A DNA stretch of 64,000 nucleotides from Paralithodes platypus (taxonomy: Eukaryota; Arthropoda; Malacostraca; Decapoda; Lithodidae). The notes below the pieces were generated by a model, which saw only the letters and a list, made by a program, of their open reading frames with translations, made no database searches and was not told where the DNA came from. Shown one piece after another: positions 10,720-41,763 of this stretch. The position numbers were made by a program, and so were the translations under genes. Numbering within the stretch: position 1 is the stretch's first letter; every line of letters starts with the position of its first letter. The stretch is from positions 44,734,165 through 44,798,164 of the forward strand of contig CM064518.1 in the NCBI GenBank assembly GCA_032716605.1. The letters run 5' to 3'.

Positions 10720-11150
10720 CATTATCTGGTGTGAGGCAGGTCTTTTTGTAACCTCCCTGTTTCACTCCACTTGTTCGGAGATTTTAAGAAGTTTCGTTTG
10801 TTTGGCGGTTATAAGACAGTTCACACCATTTAAAAGTTTAATTTTCTGGGCGAGCAATACCAAGCCTGCAATTTAGGTTAAACCAGCCAATTTTTCTACC
10901 AAAAATTTACAGATCTTTTTAGCTAGGAGGGAGCCTGGAGAGTCGGGATATATTTTAGTCTAGACAGCAAACTAGAATATATATCGCTCGAAAATGGCTG
11001 GATCAATCAAAACCTCAACTATACTTAAAGAAAATCATAATGACCCACAAAACAAGGCACCAGATAGTGTTAACTCTGTGGCAGTAAACACGACCTACGA
11101 CTGAGACGGTACATTGCACCCAGGGAATCAACAGCTAAGCAAAAAAAAAG
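10720..11150. repeat. Family X/Z-type repeat, diverged
   Basis: Carries family-X landmarks: cggagattttaagaag, gggcgagcaata, ttttctaccaaaaattta. It continues into the longer variant seen at 36700-37075 (gctcgaaaatggctg, then cagatagtgttaa). An overlapping tail, aataaagtgctcctcctc, at 11155-11175 belongs to family H (see 30466-30580). Confidence 0.6.
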
Positions 11151-11185
11151 TACCAATAAAGTGCTCCTCCTCATATGGTGTTTAT

Positions 11186-13203
11186 AATAATTCTGTAATT
11201 TTTTCTGAGATTATCTATCAATTAATATGCATAAATAACAAATCAGTATGGGTAAAAAAATTGGAATTAATGGTAAAATGAAAATAAATATGTGATGCTG
11301 TTCTGTATTCATGCTTGTCACCACCAACCTCCCTATATACTTCAGAAAGACATTTTAACATCCGGTAACCAATACTAATAGTAATATACTGTACTAACTA
11401 AATACATTAAAAAGTGCTCTACAGTACTCTAAAACCTCAATTCATCAACGCTTACAGATACAGTATCACCTACATTATGAAAATGCACCCACCTTACAAC
11501 CACAATTTCATACTTTGATAATATCCTGGAGATGGAAAGAGCTACATACTGCCATACTATCAAATACTCACTCCCTTTTTTCCACGAAAGACTCACGTGT
11601 CGTAATCCTTTTTTTGACGGATAGAGATTAGCGTGGCCTGACCCTAACTCTGTGTGAGGGATCACCTGACAAAAGATAGTACCCCTAACATCCATACTTG
11701 AAGATAGGTTGTATACCAGAGGCATATTAAACTACGGAAAAATAAGCAAAGATTCTCTTCGATGGAAAGGAATATTTGGTAAGTCATACAGCTACATTGT
11801 TGATAAAGCTTAGGTGTAAGCAACCAGCACTTAACCTAACTTCCAAATAGTAGTTTCATTCCACATAAACTCTCTCATGCATACAGATTGTTCACATTTC
11901 CCTTGAATAAATACAACCATTAGTTATTTTGCCTTTATATTGTCTTTGTCCAAATTTTGGGTTGTTTAGTTTGCAAGTTTTACATTTTAACTAGGAGTAA
12001 TTTATTGAATAATAAAGTGCCCCTCCTCAAATGGCATTTTTATTTATTCTGTTAACCTTTCAGAGTTCATTTTAACACATTTTTCTTGCCTCAAACACCT
12101 CATGATAGATCTCACTAATACGAGAAATATCCCTCTAAACAATAGACATTCTTGTTGCACTGTCTTATTGGATTTGCAAGACAAATCTCTAACCTAAGCC
12201 CCACAACATATATGTATATCTCAAATTAAATAATAATTTTGATTGCAAAGATTGAAGAAAAGAGATATACTGTACCTGTATAACTATGTGATACTAGCCC
12301 CAAACTTTTCTAGTTAGCCATAAATTTTAATATATAGTTGGTTATAACTCTTCAAATCCTTTAAAACCACATTTGGACAAAACCAATGGTATTGGGAGAT
12401 ATTCACAAAACAATGCACTAACTCGGCAGGAGACTATTTTGACCGTACAAAAAGCATTTTATAAGGTTTTCTCGTCTGTGTCAGCGTCAATGTACCAGGG
12501 GAATTCCTATTTCTTTATATGACAAAAGGTATAATTAGTTATGATGCAATATGCTACAATGTTCCTAGCTTGAAATGTTTTTATCACATAATATATTACA
12601 ATTCTGTGATGCACTGGGCTATCACCTATTCCAAGTAAGTAGGCCGAAACTCTTGAACCTCTATAACTCACAAATTACTAGAGTAATTGAGCTAATATGC
12701 TACCATTTAGGAAGAATCAGCCAGGGAATTTACAGCCCATTTACTCAAGCCCTTTTTGAGTTACAGAGGTTAGGGTTCAAGCGATCTGAACTACCTATTT
12801 GGAAAAGGGTATAGTATGTGACAGGTGACTGGTGTAGACAGCTGGAGCAGAAAATATATGTATCAAACTCGACAACCTAGCTGACATGCATGCTGAACAC
12901 AGCAAACAAAACATTAAGTCTCAACAAAAAATAGTAAAACAGAATTGCTAACTGAATAAATATTATTATTATTATTATTATTATTAACAATTACGCAATG
13001 GTGGTGCAGGGGTTAATAGTTAGAAGATGAAAGGAAGAGATTACCCAGTTGCCATCAAGTTGTTGGAAATGGGTAAAGACATCCATGAATGATTATACTA
13101 AAGAATAAGCCTCGGTGGTGATCAAAGGAAACCGGATCTCCCCATCGCATGCGTCTGCTTCATCTGTCTACAAACATACTGATTTCCGCACACATTCTAT
13201 TCC
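11186..13203. other. Unassigned AT-rich region with repeat fragments
   Basis: No gene recognised. A minus-oriented family-R fragment lies at 11925-11996 (ends ttgcaagttttacatttt), a family-H tail at 12010-12045, and an (ATT)n microsatellite at about 12961-12987. Confidence 0.5.
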
Positions 13204-13350
13204 GTTGGAGTCATGATTTGGCAGCGCTGCACTCACTTCCCCAACCCCCTCCCTCGCTCCACCTCTTAACTTCCACTATTGGTAGGAGGTGGAATGAGGA
13301 GGGGGTAACGGGTTGGGGAGGTGGGTGCGGCGCTGCCAAGTTACGATTTG
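13204..13350. repeat. Hairpin repeat, about 67-bp arms
   Basis: The arm gatttggcagcgctgcac, then tccccaaccccctcc, is mirrored by ggagggggtaacgggttgggg and gcgctgccaagttac. The loop is about 10 bases around ttccactattgg. Both strands are open by chance of composition. Confidence 0.8.
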
Positions 13351-13589
13351 CTGGGATGGTTGGGAAATGGAATATGTACGGAAAACTGTACATGGTGGAG
13401 GGAGAGATGTTGATGGTTAGATAGATATAGATGGGTAGATGTATCCGAAGAGAGACAGTAAAAAGATATAATTATCTTTAGAAACTCGACAACACGACTG
13501 AAAATGCCTGCCAAACACAGTAAACAAAACAATAACAATGATTGCACCATAAACATTAGCTAGGCCGAGATAACTAAATAGAATCGCCA

Positions 13590-13930
13590 TTAACCCTTTC
13601 AGTACAGGTGACGTTATTATTACTCGTAATGTGGCTGTCACTAGACTTGAACTTTCTTATAAACCGATACAGTACTCACAAGTGGTCAATTTTCAAAAGT
13701 AAAAATACTATTCTTAATTCGAAGTTGCCTATCTATGAAAATTCCAGCTCATAATTTCCAAAAGAAAAAAAATACCCATCATCATCATCATGAGTAGATT
13801 AAAGCTAATATCAATTTTGCAAAACAAAAATCCCCTTTATCATTACCCAGAGTAGTTCAGTGGTCTGGTTAAACTAATTGTTGGAGTTAGTTATGTAGAG
13901 CAGATTAACCAGACCACTGAGCTCCATACG
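13590..13930. repeat. Family-Y end fragment and a 60-bp hairpin
   Basis: A solo Y end (TTAACCCTTTCAGTAC) lies at 13590-13605 without a matching right end nearby. At 13858-13925 there is a separate hairpin: agtggtctggttaa and its inverse ttaaccagaccact separated by about 35 bases. The same core recurs singly at 15886 and 17388. Confidence 0.65.
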
Positions 13931-13976
13931 GAACTCTCATAGGTCTAATTGTGTCTGTATACTGTATATATATATG

Positions 13977-14962
13977 TACAGTAAAAGTCCTGTAATCCGA
14001 ACACGGATAGTCCGAAAATCCCAATGGTCCGAATTTTTAAAGGCGGCTGACGGAGAGCCATTTTCCGTCTACCAGTGCTCTGATCGGTGGTCGTATTCGC
14101 TAATTCCACTCAATTTTCGGACCTCATAGTGCTCGTAACTCCCTAGTGATGACTACTCAACACTTTTAAGCATTACTGGTAAGTAATAAAACAACCTATC
14201 CAATTAAGTCCATTGGTACTGTACTATGAAATGTAATTTATTTGACACGAAAACAATGCCGCCGATCTTTATGTGGTGTTCCACATAGCGATTTTGATAA
14301 TTTAATTTGACTTTATATTGTCCTTGTCCCAATTTTGGTTTGTTTAGTTTGCAAGTTTTACATTTTAATTTAGTTGTTGTTGTTGCTAGGCTGGCCAACA
14401 ACCTACCGCCTTCAATAAAGTTACAGTTTAATGGAGTTTGCTTTGGCTTTTACTATTATAAATAGTATTAGGTAAAATTCAATTCAATTCCATAGAGCAT
14501 AATTATATAATAACATTTATTGCATACCGTATATCAGTGGCGGTCGATATAGCCACATAAGAACAAGAAAACACACACTCACTCGACAATAACACACACA
14601 CGTGTTTCGGTAAGGATACCGTAACACTGATTTTTCATTAATTTGAACTTATAACTCGTTTGATATAAGTTTATTATGAAATATAATACAGAATTAAGGA
14701 AAATCAGCTGATGAATCTCGGCGCTCCAAATTCACTTGCATTGAAAGTATATTCGTCGTATAAGACCACCCATGGTTTTGGAGGGTTTATTTAAGGCTTG
14801 GAAATGTGTCTTATACGCCGGTATATACCATATCATGTCTTTATTTATTAATCATGTGCGTATTTATAGTGTTTTCAGGGGTCCCTCCCAACAGTCCGAA
14901 TAATCCGCTAATCCGAAGCACTGTCGGTCCGCTGCCATTCAGATTAAAGGACTTTTACTGTA
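13977..14962. mobile_element. pogo/Tigger-type element with TA-CAGT ends, about 1 kb
   Basis: The left end TACAGTAAAAGTCC, then tgtaatccgaa, is mirrored by cagattaaaggacttttactgTA. Internal subterminal repeats (gtccgaa, taatccgc) occur at both ends. A short family-R copy (14277-14375) is nested inside. No intact transposase is visible. Confidence 0.65.
14277..14375 (-). repeat. Short family-R copy (about 97 bp)
   Basis: Runs from ttccacatagcgattttga to gcaagttttacattttaa. A second short copy at 48343-48437 starts at the same internal position, so this may be a distinct subunit and not a random truncation. Confidence 0.8.
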
Positions 14963-15039
14963 TATACTGTATATATATATACAGTATATATATATATATA
15001 TATTCCTAATATCACCAGCCAACCAATTAACTTATAGAT

Positions 15040-15170
15040 AAACCTAATTAATTAAATCAATGATATTAATGAATACATGTGGTACTCCCAGGATTCGAAT
15101 CTAGGTTACTCACACCGAAATCCAGTGCACTAAACATTATGCTATCAAGACAGTTAAAGGTTTAAGCACA
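15040..15170 (-). repeat. tRNA-derived SINE, family A, minus-strand copy
   Basis: Inverse of the 10190 copy: ccaggattcgaatctaggtt (inverted B box) and atgctatcaagacag at the head. Confidence 0.75.
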
Positions 15171-15656
15171 AGCTCATGACATATTATCCATTCTCGAATA
15201 CTGAATATTAATCTAAGCATGTACTTATACCAAACTGCGCTATGATAGCCTAATGTTTACATGATTGGAAGGCGTAATTGATGGGGCCATAACCACAAGG
15301 GAAGGCCTTGCTAGGAATTACTCCTGAACCTGAATAAATTATAACTCAGAGTAGCCTATCTATGAAAACTACAGCTCTTTTTCTAATTTCCAAAACAAAA
15401 TTTCTACATCGTCATTTGGAGTAGCCTATTCACTTTAACTCATCCAAACTTCCAAATTGTAAATGTCCACCTCTAACTCTTTTTAACTTACACAACAAAA
15501 TGCCCACCTGTAACTGATCCCAACTTCAATAACAAAATGACTACCTGTAACTCAATTTATCATCCAAACAAAAATTCCCGATCTCTAACTTCGTACGGTA
15601 CCGTAATTAAAAATACCCATCATCATCAAGAACGGCCTACCACTGACTGTACAGTA

Positions 15657-35097
<19,441 letters not shown>

Positions 35098-35330
35098 CTG
35101 GGGAGAGGGAGGTAGTTATAGTGGCTAGTGGGGCGAGAGGAGAGGAGAGCTCAGATGTCAGCAAAATCCATAATACCCCCCTGATGCCCTGGATATAATA
35201 ATGACAAATGTATGTATGATAATGAATACTGTACATTAACAGGAATTAACCCTTGAGCTACATATTATTGATTTACTACCACCTCTCTCTAATGTATTTT
35301 CTTGGCAAATCCATGTTTACCTGTTAAAGT

Positions 35331-36440
35331 GTAATCCAAGTTACCTGTTATAAGTGTAATCCAAGTTACCTGTTATAAGTGTTGTTGTTGTTGTTGTTGT
35401 TCCCCAAGCTGCCTGGCCGAACAGCCCCAAGGCCCTGAGCAAGGCCAAGGCCACAACCGAGCGCCCCCACAGAACCCTCCCCGCCGACCACAATAAAGCC
35501 TGGGTGACCGAAGCCACTCCATGGCGGGGAGCTGAGGAGGGTGCGGAAACGCCCGGGAAACCAAAGCCCCACCCAGGGCCCTGTGTCCCTCAGCAATTAT
35601 GAAGGGAAAGTTGAGGGGCAAGGGAAAAATGTGACGCTTTGGCTTCCAATCTTGGTAGATTGGGATGTCAATCCACGTTACGCCGTCACTTGAGATCTAG
35701 AAAATATATAAGTAAAAGGAACAGTCAGAGTAAGCTATGGGTATGGCAGAGATTGCTCAGTTCTCACTCTAATAGACCAGCCCATCACCACATGACTAGA
35801 ACCCAATCCTCTCAGCATCAGCTAGGAAAGGCCCTAGAAAGCCGCCTTTGGCGGGGGGATAGCTCCCCTATTTCAACCCTTTTCGGGGTTGGGCACCCGC
35901 CATGTTATAAGTGTAATTCAAGTTACCTGTTATAAGTGTAATTCAAGTTACCTGTTCCAAGTGTAATTCAAGTTACCTGTTATTAGCGTAATTCAAGTTA
36001 CCTGTTATAAGTGTAATCCAAGTTACCTGTTATAAGTGTAATTCAAGTTACCTGTTATTAGTGTAATCCAAGTTACCTGTTATAAGTGTAATTCAAGTTA
36101 CTTGTTAAAAGTAAGTTACATGTTATAAGCAAGTTACCTGTTATAAGTAAGTTACCTGTCAAAAATAAGTTACCTGATGTAAGTAAGTTAGCTGACATAA
36201 GTAAGTTAGCTGACATAAGTTACCATTTATAAGTAAGTTAGCTGTTACAAGTAAGTTAGCTGTTATAAGTAAGTTATCTATTATATATAAGTTAGTTATT
36301 ATAAGTAAGTTACCTGTTAGAAGTATGTTACCTGTTTTAAGTAAGTTAGCTATTATACAGTATATAAGTAAGCTACCGGTACCTATTATAAGTAAGCTAT
36401 GTATCATAAGTAAGTTACCTGCTATAAGTGTAATCCATGA
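35331..36440. repeat. Minisatellite, unit about 24 bp (aagttacctgttataagtgt), split by an insertion
   Basis: About 30 copies of gttataagtgtaattcaag-type units, shifting to a shorter aagtaagtta unit after 36100. Two units at 35331-35387 are separated from the rest by the insertion at 35388-35905, which shows that the array existed before the insertion. Located just upstream of the first visible CBS exon. Confidence 0.85.
35388..35905 (-). mobile_element. (AAC)-tailed retroelement inserted in the minisatellite
   Basis: Begins with (ttg)n, the inverted tail, then ccccaagctgcctggccgaa. It ends at gggcacccgccat just before gttataagtgt, which also precedes it. The tail-proximal 230 bases match 42080-42308. 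GC-rich; no intact ORF. Confidence 0.75.
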
Positions 36441-36579
36441 CGGACATTGTTGTGGTGGAGGAGGATGGTGGGATAGAGCGAGTCGTCTGGAAAGAACCAT
36501 AACAATTGTTGTAATTTAATTAATATTCTGGGCAACTTAAATTGATATCTTTATTATCTACACCTTTCTTATACTATCT

Positions 36580-36604
36580 TTAAGGGGAGGGTATTATTTA
36601 GTTT

Positions 36605-36648
<44 letters not shown>

Positions 36649-37080
36649 TAAGGATGGCAAGACACCGTTTAATATTTAATTCATAATTGACATGTGATTT
36701 TATGTTTATCTGGGGGGGGGGGGGTTTGGATCTCCCCTGTTTCGCTCCATTAGTTTGGAGATTTTAAGATGTTTCACCCTATAAGTTTGGCGAAGAGTAG
36801 ACGCTTCACCCCATTCAGGCCTCAATAATTTTTTAACAGAAATTGACTTTAAGCCGGGACAATTTATAATTGAAAAACATGTACAATTTTAGCTTCAAAG
36901 GGGTCTGGATAGGCATTTTTGTTTTTTTTAAGGAATTCTGGAAAGGCGTTTCTGTTAGCCTAGGGGACAAACTAAAATACATTACTCGAAAATGGCAAAG
37001 GCAAACAAAATCCTCAATGCTATCTAAATAAAATATCATAATAACCTCCAAGACGTCGGATCAGATAGTGTTAAGACCAA
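36580..37080. repeat. Family-X end, (ATC)n microsatellite and an X/Z-type element
   Basis: A TTAAGGGGAGGGTATT end at 36581, an (atc)n run at 36606-36648, then an element with ggagattttaagatg, gaaaggcgtttctgttag and cattactcgaaaatggc to cggatcagatagtgttaag. The second half is shared with 50020-50160. Confidence 0.65.
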
Positions 37081-37329
37081 GGAAAGTATAATGGGTAACG
37101 TATGATAGGGAAATGTCTATAACTTAGCAATATTATCAATGCCAATATAATACATATAACTCTCAATGTTGTAATCTAATCTATCCCAATAATAGGGAAA
37201 TGTCTATAACTATGCAATGTGATAAATGCAACTATAATACATTTGACTCTCATTGTTCTACTCTTAATTGTATCCCCAATAATCCTTGTACAGTTACTCA
37301 TAAGACTTAGTGGATCTTGCCAGTTTTCC

Positions 37330-37442
37330 TTAACCCTTTCATAGTTACCCCTTTTAATCCTAGAGGTAGTTTTATTGCTAAATAAATCCTCTAATGGTAA
37401 CCGGAATATGGCAAAAATTACGTCATCGTGCTGAAGGGTTAA
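37330..37442. mobile_element. Short family-Y element
   Basis: TTAACCCTTTCATAG to cgtgctgaagggTTAA; the left inner arm is missing (113 bp only). Confidence 0.7.
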
Positions 37443-38043
37443 TGCATATACAAATAATGAAATAAGTTTATATAAATACATAATGAAAAATAAGTAAGGT
37501 CCACAAACATGTATGAGTGACTGTACATTATGCTGCCCGAGAACAGCCCTCTGTGGGTCGCCCAAAGCACTGAACTGTTTGAAAGCAAGTCAAATTCACT
37601 AACGAAACTTTAATTTTACTGAAAGGGGGAGAACACTTACACCCTTATTGTATTGTGTGGAATTGAAAAAAATTGAGATGTGGTAAAAATGCAACTAGTA
37701 AAATTATATATATACGGTATATATAAATTATATATATACGGTATATATAAATTATATACTGCATATCTACGAGTCAAATTCATGTTCCCCAAGAATTCCC
37801 ACTTGTAGGTTTACGAGGAGTATGGATTTTTGGAGAAAAGTGGAGGAATTCCAGTCCTTCATCTCTCTCTGTTTCATTTTCTTATATGGAGCACTAAACA
37901 CGCACAGTATAAGTGGGGGAGGGGGGTATGATATGGCTAGGGTACCTGTATGAGAGGGTAGTGTTGATTTGAGTAGTTATAGCCGCCACATTGTTTCCGA
38001 CTCCAGGCACCCCTTATTGGGCCACCCTTTATATACAGACACT
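37443..38043. other. Unassigned
   Basis: Nothing recognised except a duplicated tatatacggtatatataaat at 37708-37752. Confidence 0.4.
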
Positions 38044-38393
38044 AAGGGCCATTTTATTAAACCGTGGTAAGAGCTTTCCCGACCAGATTGACTCTTAAGC
38101 CGGCATCACATGAGAACTTATCTAGTCAACATTCGATGATCAACATTTTTCTGGCAACATTTCTGGGATATTTTTTGCGCTGGTATCGGAAACTAGACTG
38201 CTGATAGATGCATTTAGGTGACAGCAATATGTAAAAAGTTGACCTCATATGCTGCCAGACCAGTTTTGAGGATAAATGTTGAAGGAAAAAGAGCTCGTGT
38301 GATACCGGCTTTATACAGATAAGTGATAAGGGTCAATCTGGTCGGGAAAGGTCGTAGGGAAAGCTCTTACCATGGCTTAATAAAATGGCCCTA
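38044..38393. mobile_element. Nested pair of inverted-repeat elements
   Basis: Outer element: agggccattttattaa, ggtaagagctttccc and gaccagattgac are inverted at 38334-38393. Inside (about 38095-38315) lies a second element with ends taagccggcatcacatgag and ctcgtgtgataccggcttta. The inner family also occurs at 46902-47116. Confidence 0.75.
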
Positions 38394-38750
38394 AGTATGT
38401 ATATGGGACCACCACGATGACCATGATGAGATGTAAGGGACCACCTCTTTCACAACGACTGCAATGGTGGTCACGACAATGCCTATAGTCTATTCCCTGT
38501 AAGTAGGCGAGAAATCATGATCTCTAACCTCTGTAACTAAAAAAACGACTAGAGTAATCGAGCTATTATTTCTACCATTTGTGAAGCGTTAGTCAAGGAA
38601 TATATGTGGAAATTTACAACCTATTTGCTCTAGCCCTTTTAGAGTTACAGAGGAGAGAGTTAATGATTCCTCGCCTAATTACAGCAAATAGACTATAGAA
38701 GAGCTAATCAACCTGTGAGCAACGTAGGTGCGACTTTCCTTCAGTCTACC

Positions 38751-39131
38751 TTCCTCTCTCTCTCTCTCTCTGGATAATATAATATTCCTAACTTTCCTTC
38801 AGTCTACCTTCCTCTCTCTCTCTCTCTCTGGATAATATAATATTCCTAACTTTCCTTCAGTCTCCCTCCCCCTCCCTCTCTCTCTCTTTCTCTCTGGATA
38901 ATATAATATTCCTAACTTTCCTTCAGTCTCCCTCCCCCTCTCTCTCTCTCTCTTTCTCTCTGGATAATATAATATTCCTAACTTTCCTTCAGTCTCCCTC
39001 CCCCTCTCTCTCTCTCCTTCTCTCTCTCTGGATAATATAATATTCCTAACTTTCCTTCAGTCTCCCTCCCCCTCCCTCTCTCTCTCTCTGGATAATATAA
39101 TATTCCTAACTTTCCTTCAGTCTCCCTCCCC

Positions 39132-39219
<88 letters not shown>

Positions 39220-39414
39220 ATATATAATATTCCTAACTTTCCTTCAATTCCTCCCTCTCCTCTCTCTCTCTCTCCTGGATATATAATATTCCTAACTTTC
39301 CTTCAGTCTCCCTCCCCCTCTCTCTCTCCTCTCTCCTCTCTGGATATAATATTCCTAACTTTCCTTCAGTCTCCCTTCCCTCCCCCTACCCTCTCCCTTC
39401 TCTCTCTCTGGATA
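38751..39414. repeat. Minisatellite, unit about 55-60 bp, running into the gap
   Basis: About 11 units of ggataatataatattcct, aactttccttcagtctcc and a (ct)n stretch of variable length. The array touches the N run, so its true length is unknown. Confidence 0.9.
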
Positions 39415-39514
39415 NNNNNNNNNNNNNNNNNNNNNNNNNNNNNNNNNNNNNNNNNNNNNNNNNNNNNNNNNNNNNNNNNNNNNNNNNNNNNNNNNNNNNN
39501 NNNNNNNNNNNNNN
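39415..39514. other. Assembly gap (100 N)
   Basis: Exactly 100 N, the usual placeholder for a gap of unknown size. Sequence on the two sides is unrelated (minisatellite, then family X), so missing sequence is likely, and a missing upstream CBS exon could lie here. Confidence 0.98.
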
Positions 39515-39785
39515 GACCTTTCGCCCCCATTTCTTCGTCAATATTTAGACCTTTGTGCTATTTAGGTGTCGATTTTTTCCCTGGCGAACGTTAGTGAGAT
39601 TGTAATGTTGGAAGAAGCGGCCTTCGGCCGGGAAATTTTTCTACCGAAAAATGTACAAATTAATCTAGAAGGGGGATCTAATGGATTTTTTTTTTTTTTT
39701 AAATATGATGAAAGTCTAGGGAGGAAACTAGAAAAATAATAAATACATGCAAAAATCGCCCAAAAAGTGAACCATCTCCCCTTAA
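39515..39785. mobile_element. Family-X element, left end lost in the gap
   Basis: ggtgtcgattttttccc, ctggcgaacgttag, gcggccttcggccggga, ttttctaccgaaaaatg, ending accatctccccTTAA at 39782-39785. Confidence 0.75.
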
Positions 39786-39873
39786 TAATACGTCGCCGGT
39801 GCAGAAGGAGTTAAAATGACGTCGCCGGTACAGAAGGGGTTAAAATGACGTCTCTGGTACAGAAGAGGTTAAT
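39786..39873. repeat. Three tandem family-Y right ends
   Basis: aaaatgacgtcgccggtac followed by agaaggggTTAA is repeated three times at about 31-bp intervals (the first unit shortened), without any left arm. Confidence 0.8.
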
Positions 39874-40026
39874 GATAGACTTTCCAACGTTGCAATCAGG
39901 TAAAAGCAACCTTAGTCTGCCGCAGGTGCCCCAGCAAAGCCGTTCTCTTAATAAACTCGAGATTATAAATATTGATTTAATGTTATACTGCGCTAGATGT
40001 TGATATTTACGATTTTAGTGCAGATG

Positions 40027-40241
40027 TACAGTCGCGCTAATAAGTGATGTCTCGGCACCAATTATGTTTTGATCAATAATTGGTATCAGCAATATTTACA
40101 AATTATTTCTTCTTTTTGAGTGAGATATACAACCATGTTCCTGCACTTACCCACCCTATTTAACATCTGACAGACTTTAATACAGCACAGAGCAAGCCAA
40201 ACGTAATGACAGCTGGGACATGACTTATTAGCGCGACCGTA
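40027..40241. mobile_element. mariner-like MITE, copy A
   Basis: Ends TACAGTCGCGCTAATAAGT and the inverse acttattagcgcgaccgTA; TA at each end. 215 bp, non-coding. Same family as 41555-41763, 41964-42424 and 43097-43312. The ends resemble Tc1/mariner termini (CAGT, then a GGCCAAATAAGT-like block in copy D). Confidence 0.85.
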
Positions 40242-40419
40242 CAGTGTATATATATATATATATTCAATATTCTCTAAATATTTAACGCTTAAGAGGTGAT
40301 TTTTGTTTTTAAGTAATATATTTGTTTTTCTTCCTTCCTCCCAAAAACAAAACATATATAACAAATCGAAGAACCCCCCCCCCCCCCCCTCCCTTCGAGT
40401 TAAATTTGTAAAACAAAAT

Positions 40420-41040
40420 TAATGTTCGGTAGCAAAGGCCGGTCGAATGCTCGCTATCGCTCCCCAGGAAAAAAATGACACCTAAATGGCACAACAGGTT
40501 TTAACATTGCCAAACTAATGCTGCGAACGTCTTAATATCGTCAAAGTAATGAGTCGAATAGGTAAAATTCTGAAAACTTATTGCCAAACTAATGCTGCGA
40601 ACGTCTTAATATCGCCAAAGTAATGAGTCGAATAGTTGACATTCTGAAAACTAATGGGGCTAAACATGAGGGAAAAAGAGGAAGGTGGTTTTACTCCCCC
40701 GCAGATGCCCTGGTAAAGCCATTTCCGAAATAAACTCAAGATTATAAAAATGATTTAATGATAATTATATTGGCTCCAGACGTTCACATTTATGATTGAT
40801 GGTGAAGGTGCGTAGGACGCTATATAACTACACACTAAATATTTGACTGTTAGAGGGTGATATATATATATATACTCCTAAACTACAGTCTCGCTATCGC
40901 TCGCTAGGAAAACAATCCATACCTAAATGGCACGAAAGGTTTTAAAATCGCCAAACTAATAATGCGAATGTAATATAATCGTTAAACTAATGGGGCGAAT
41001 GTCTTAAAAACTGCATTTAATGTTACTTTGGCGCCAGACC
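40420..41040. repeat. Family-X fragments, partly duplicated
   Basis: cgacacctaaatggca-like text, then tgccaaactaatgctgcgaa twice (about 75-bp tandem duplication at 40508-40640), aacatgagggaaaaag, and a second fragment from 40885 (ctatcgctcgctaggaaaac). Confidence 0.65.
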
Positions 41041-41095
41041 TTTATATATACGAGAATGGGGAAAGGTTTATTGATGTAGGACACACTGGACATAT

Positions 41096-41309
41096 TTACC
41101 CCTTCCAGTGCCGCTAACTTCGTTTCTATGTATTTCAGTTACATGTAGACGATTTTATGCAGCTTAGGAAGGATGTGTGGTAGCTAAAAGCATTGATTGA
41201 GATTGCTGTAGCCTTTTAATTGGTAGACGCCCTTCCTAAGCTGAATATAGTCGTCTAATGCTAGCCAGAATATAAGGAAATGGACGTCGCCGGTACAGTT
41301 TAGGGTTAA
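41096..41309. mobile_element. Family-Y hairpin element
   Basis: ttaccccttccagtgccgct to cgccggtacagtttaggg and TTAA. Arms include gtagacgattttatgcagc and agtcgtctaatgctagcca. Confidence 0.8.
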
Positions 41310-41329
41310 AGTCTTTACATTGCAGACCA

Positions 41330-41543
41330 TTAACCCCTTCTTACCGGCGACGTCCTTTTCACTTTATTCTGGATACTATTTGACGACTTTATTCAGCTTA
41401 TGAAGGACGTCTACCCATTAAATCGGTACAGACTATCTCAATTAATCCTTTTAGCTACCATAGATCTTTCCTAAGCTTCATAAAATCGTCTAAATGTAGC
41501 TGAAATAAAATACAAAATACGTCACTGGTACAGAAGGGGTTAA
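41330..41543. mobile_element. Family-Y hairpin element
   Basis: TTAACCCCTTCTTACCGGCG to cgtcactggtacagaagggg and TTAA, 214 bp. Arms carry ttattctggatac and aaatgtagctgaaat. Confidence 0.85.
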
Positions 41544-41554
41544 GGAAGTAGAAG

Positions 41555-41763
41555 TACGGTGGCGCTAATAAGTCATGTCTCGGCTATCATTACATTTGGC
41601 TCGCTCTGTGCGGTATTAATGTCTGCCAGATGTTGAATAGGGTGGGTAAGTGTAGGAATATGTCTGGATATCTCACTCGAAATGAATACATCAAGTTTAC
41701 ATATTGCTGATACCAATTATTGATCAATATAGGCCTATAACATCACTTATTTGGCCGACTGTA
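41555..41763. mobile_element. mariner-like MITE, copy B
   Basis: TACGGTGGCGCTAATAAG to cacttatttggccgactgTA. Confidence 0.85.

Noticed and set aside
36159..36500. Leu/Asn/Ile-rich open frame
   Set aside because: Read from the minisatellite tail (aagtaagtta units).
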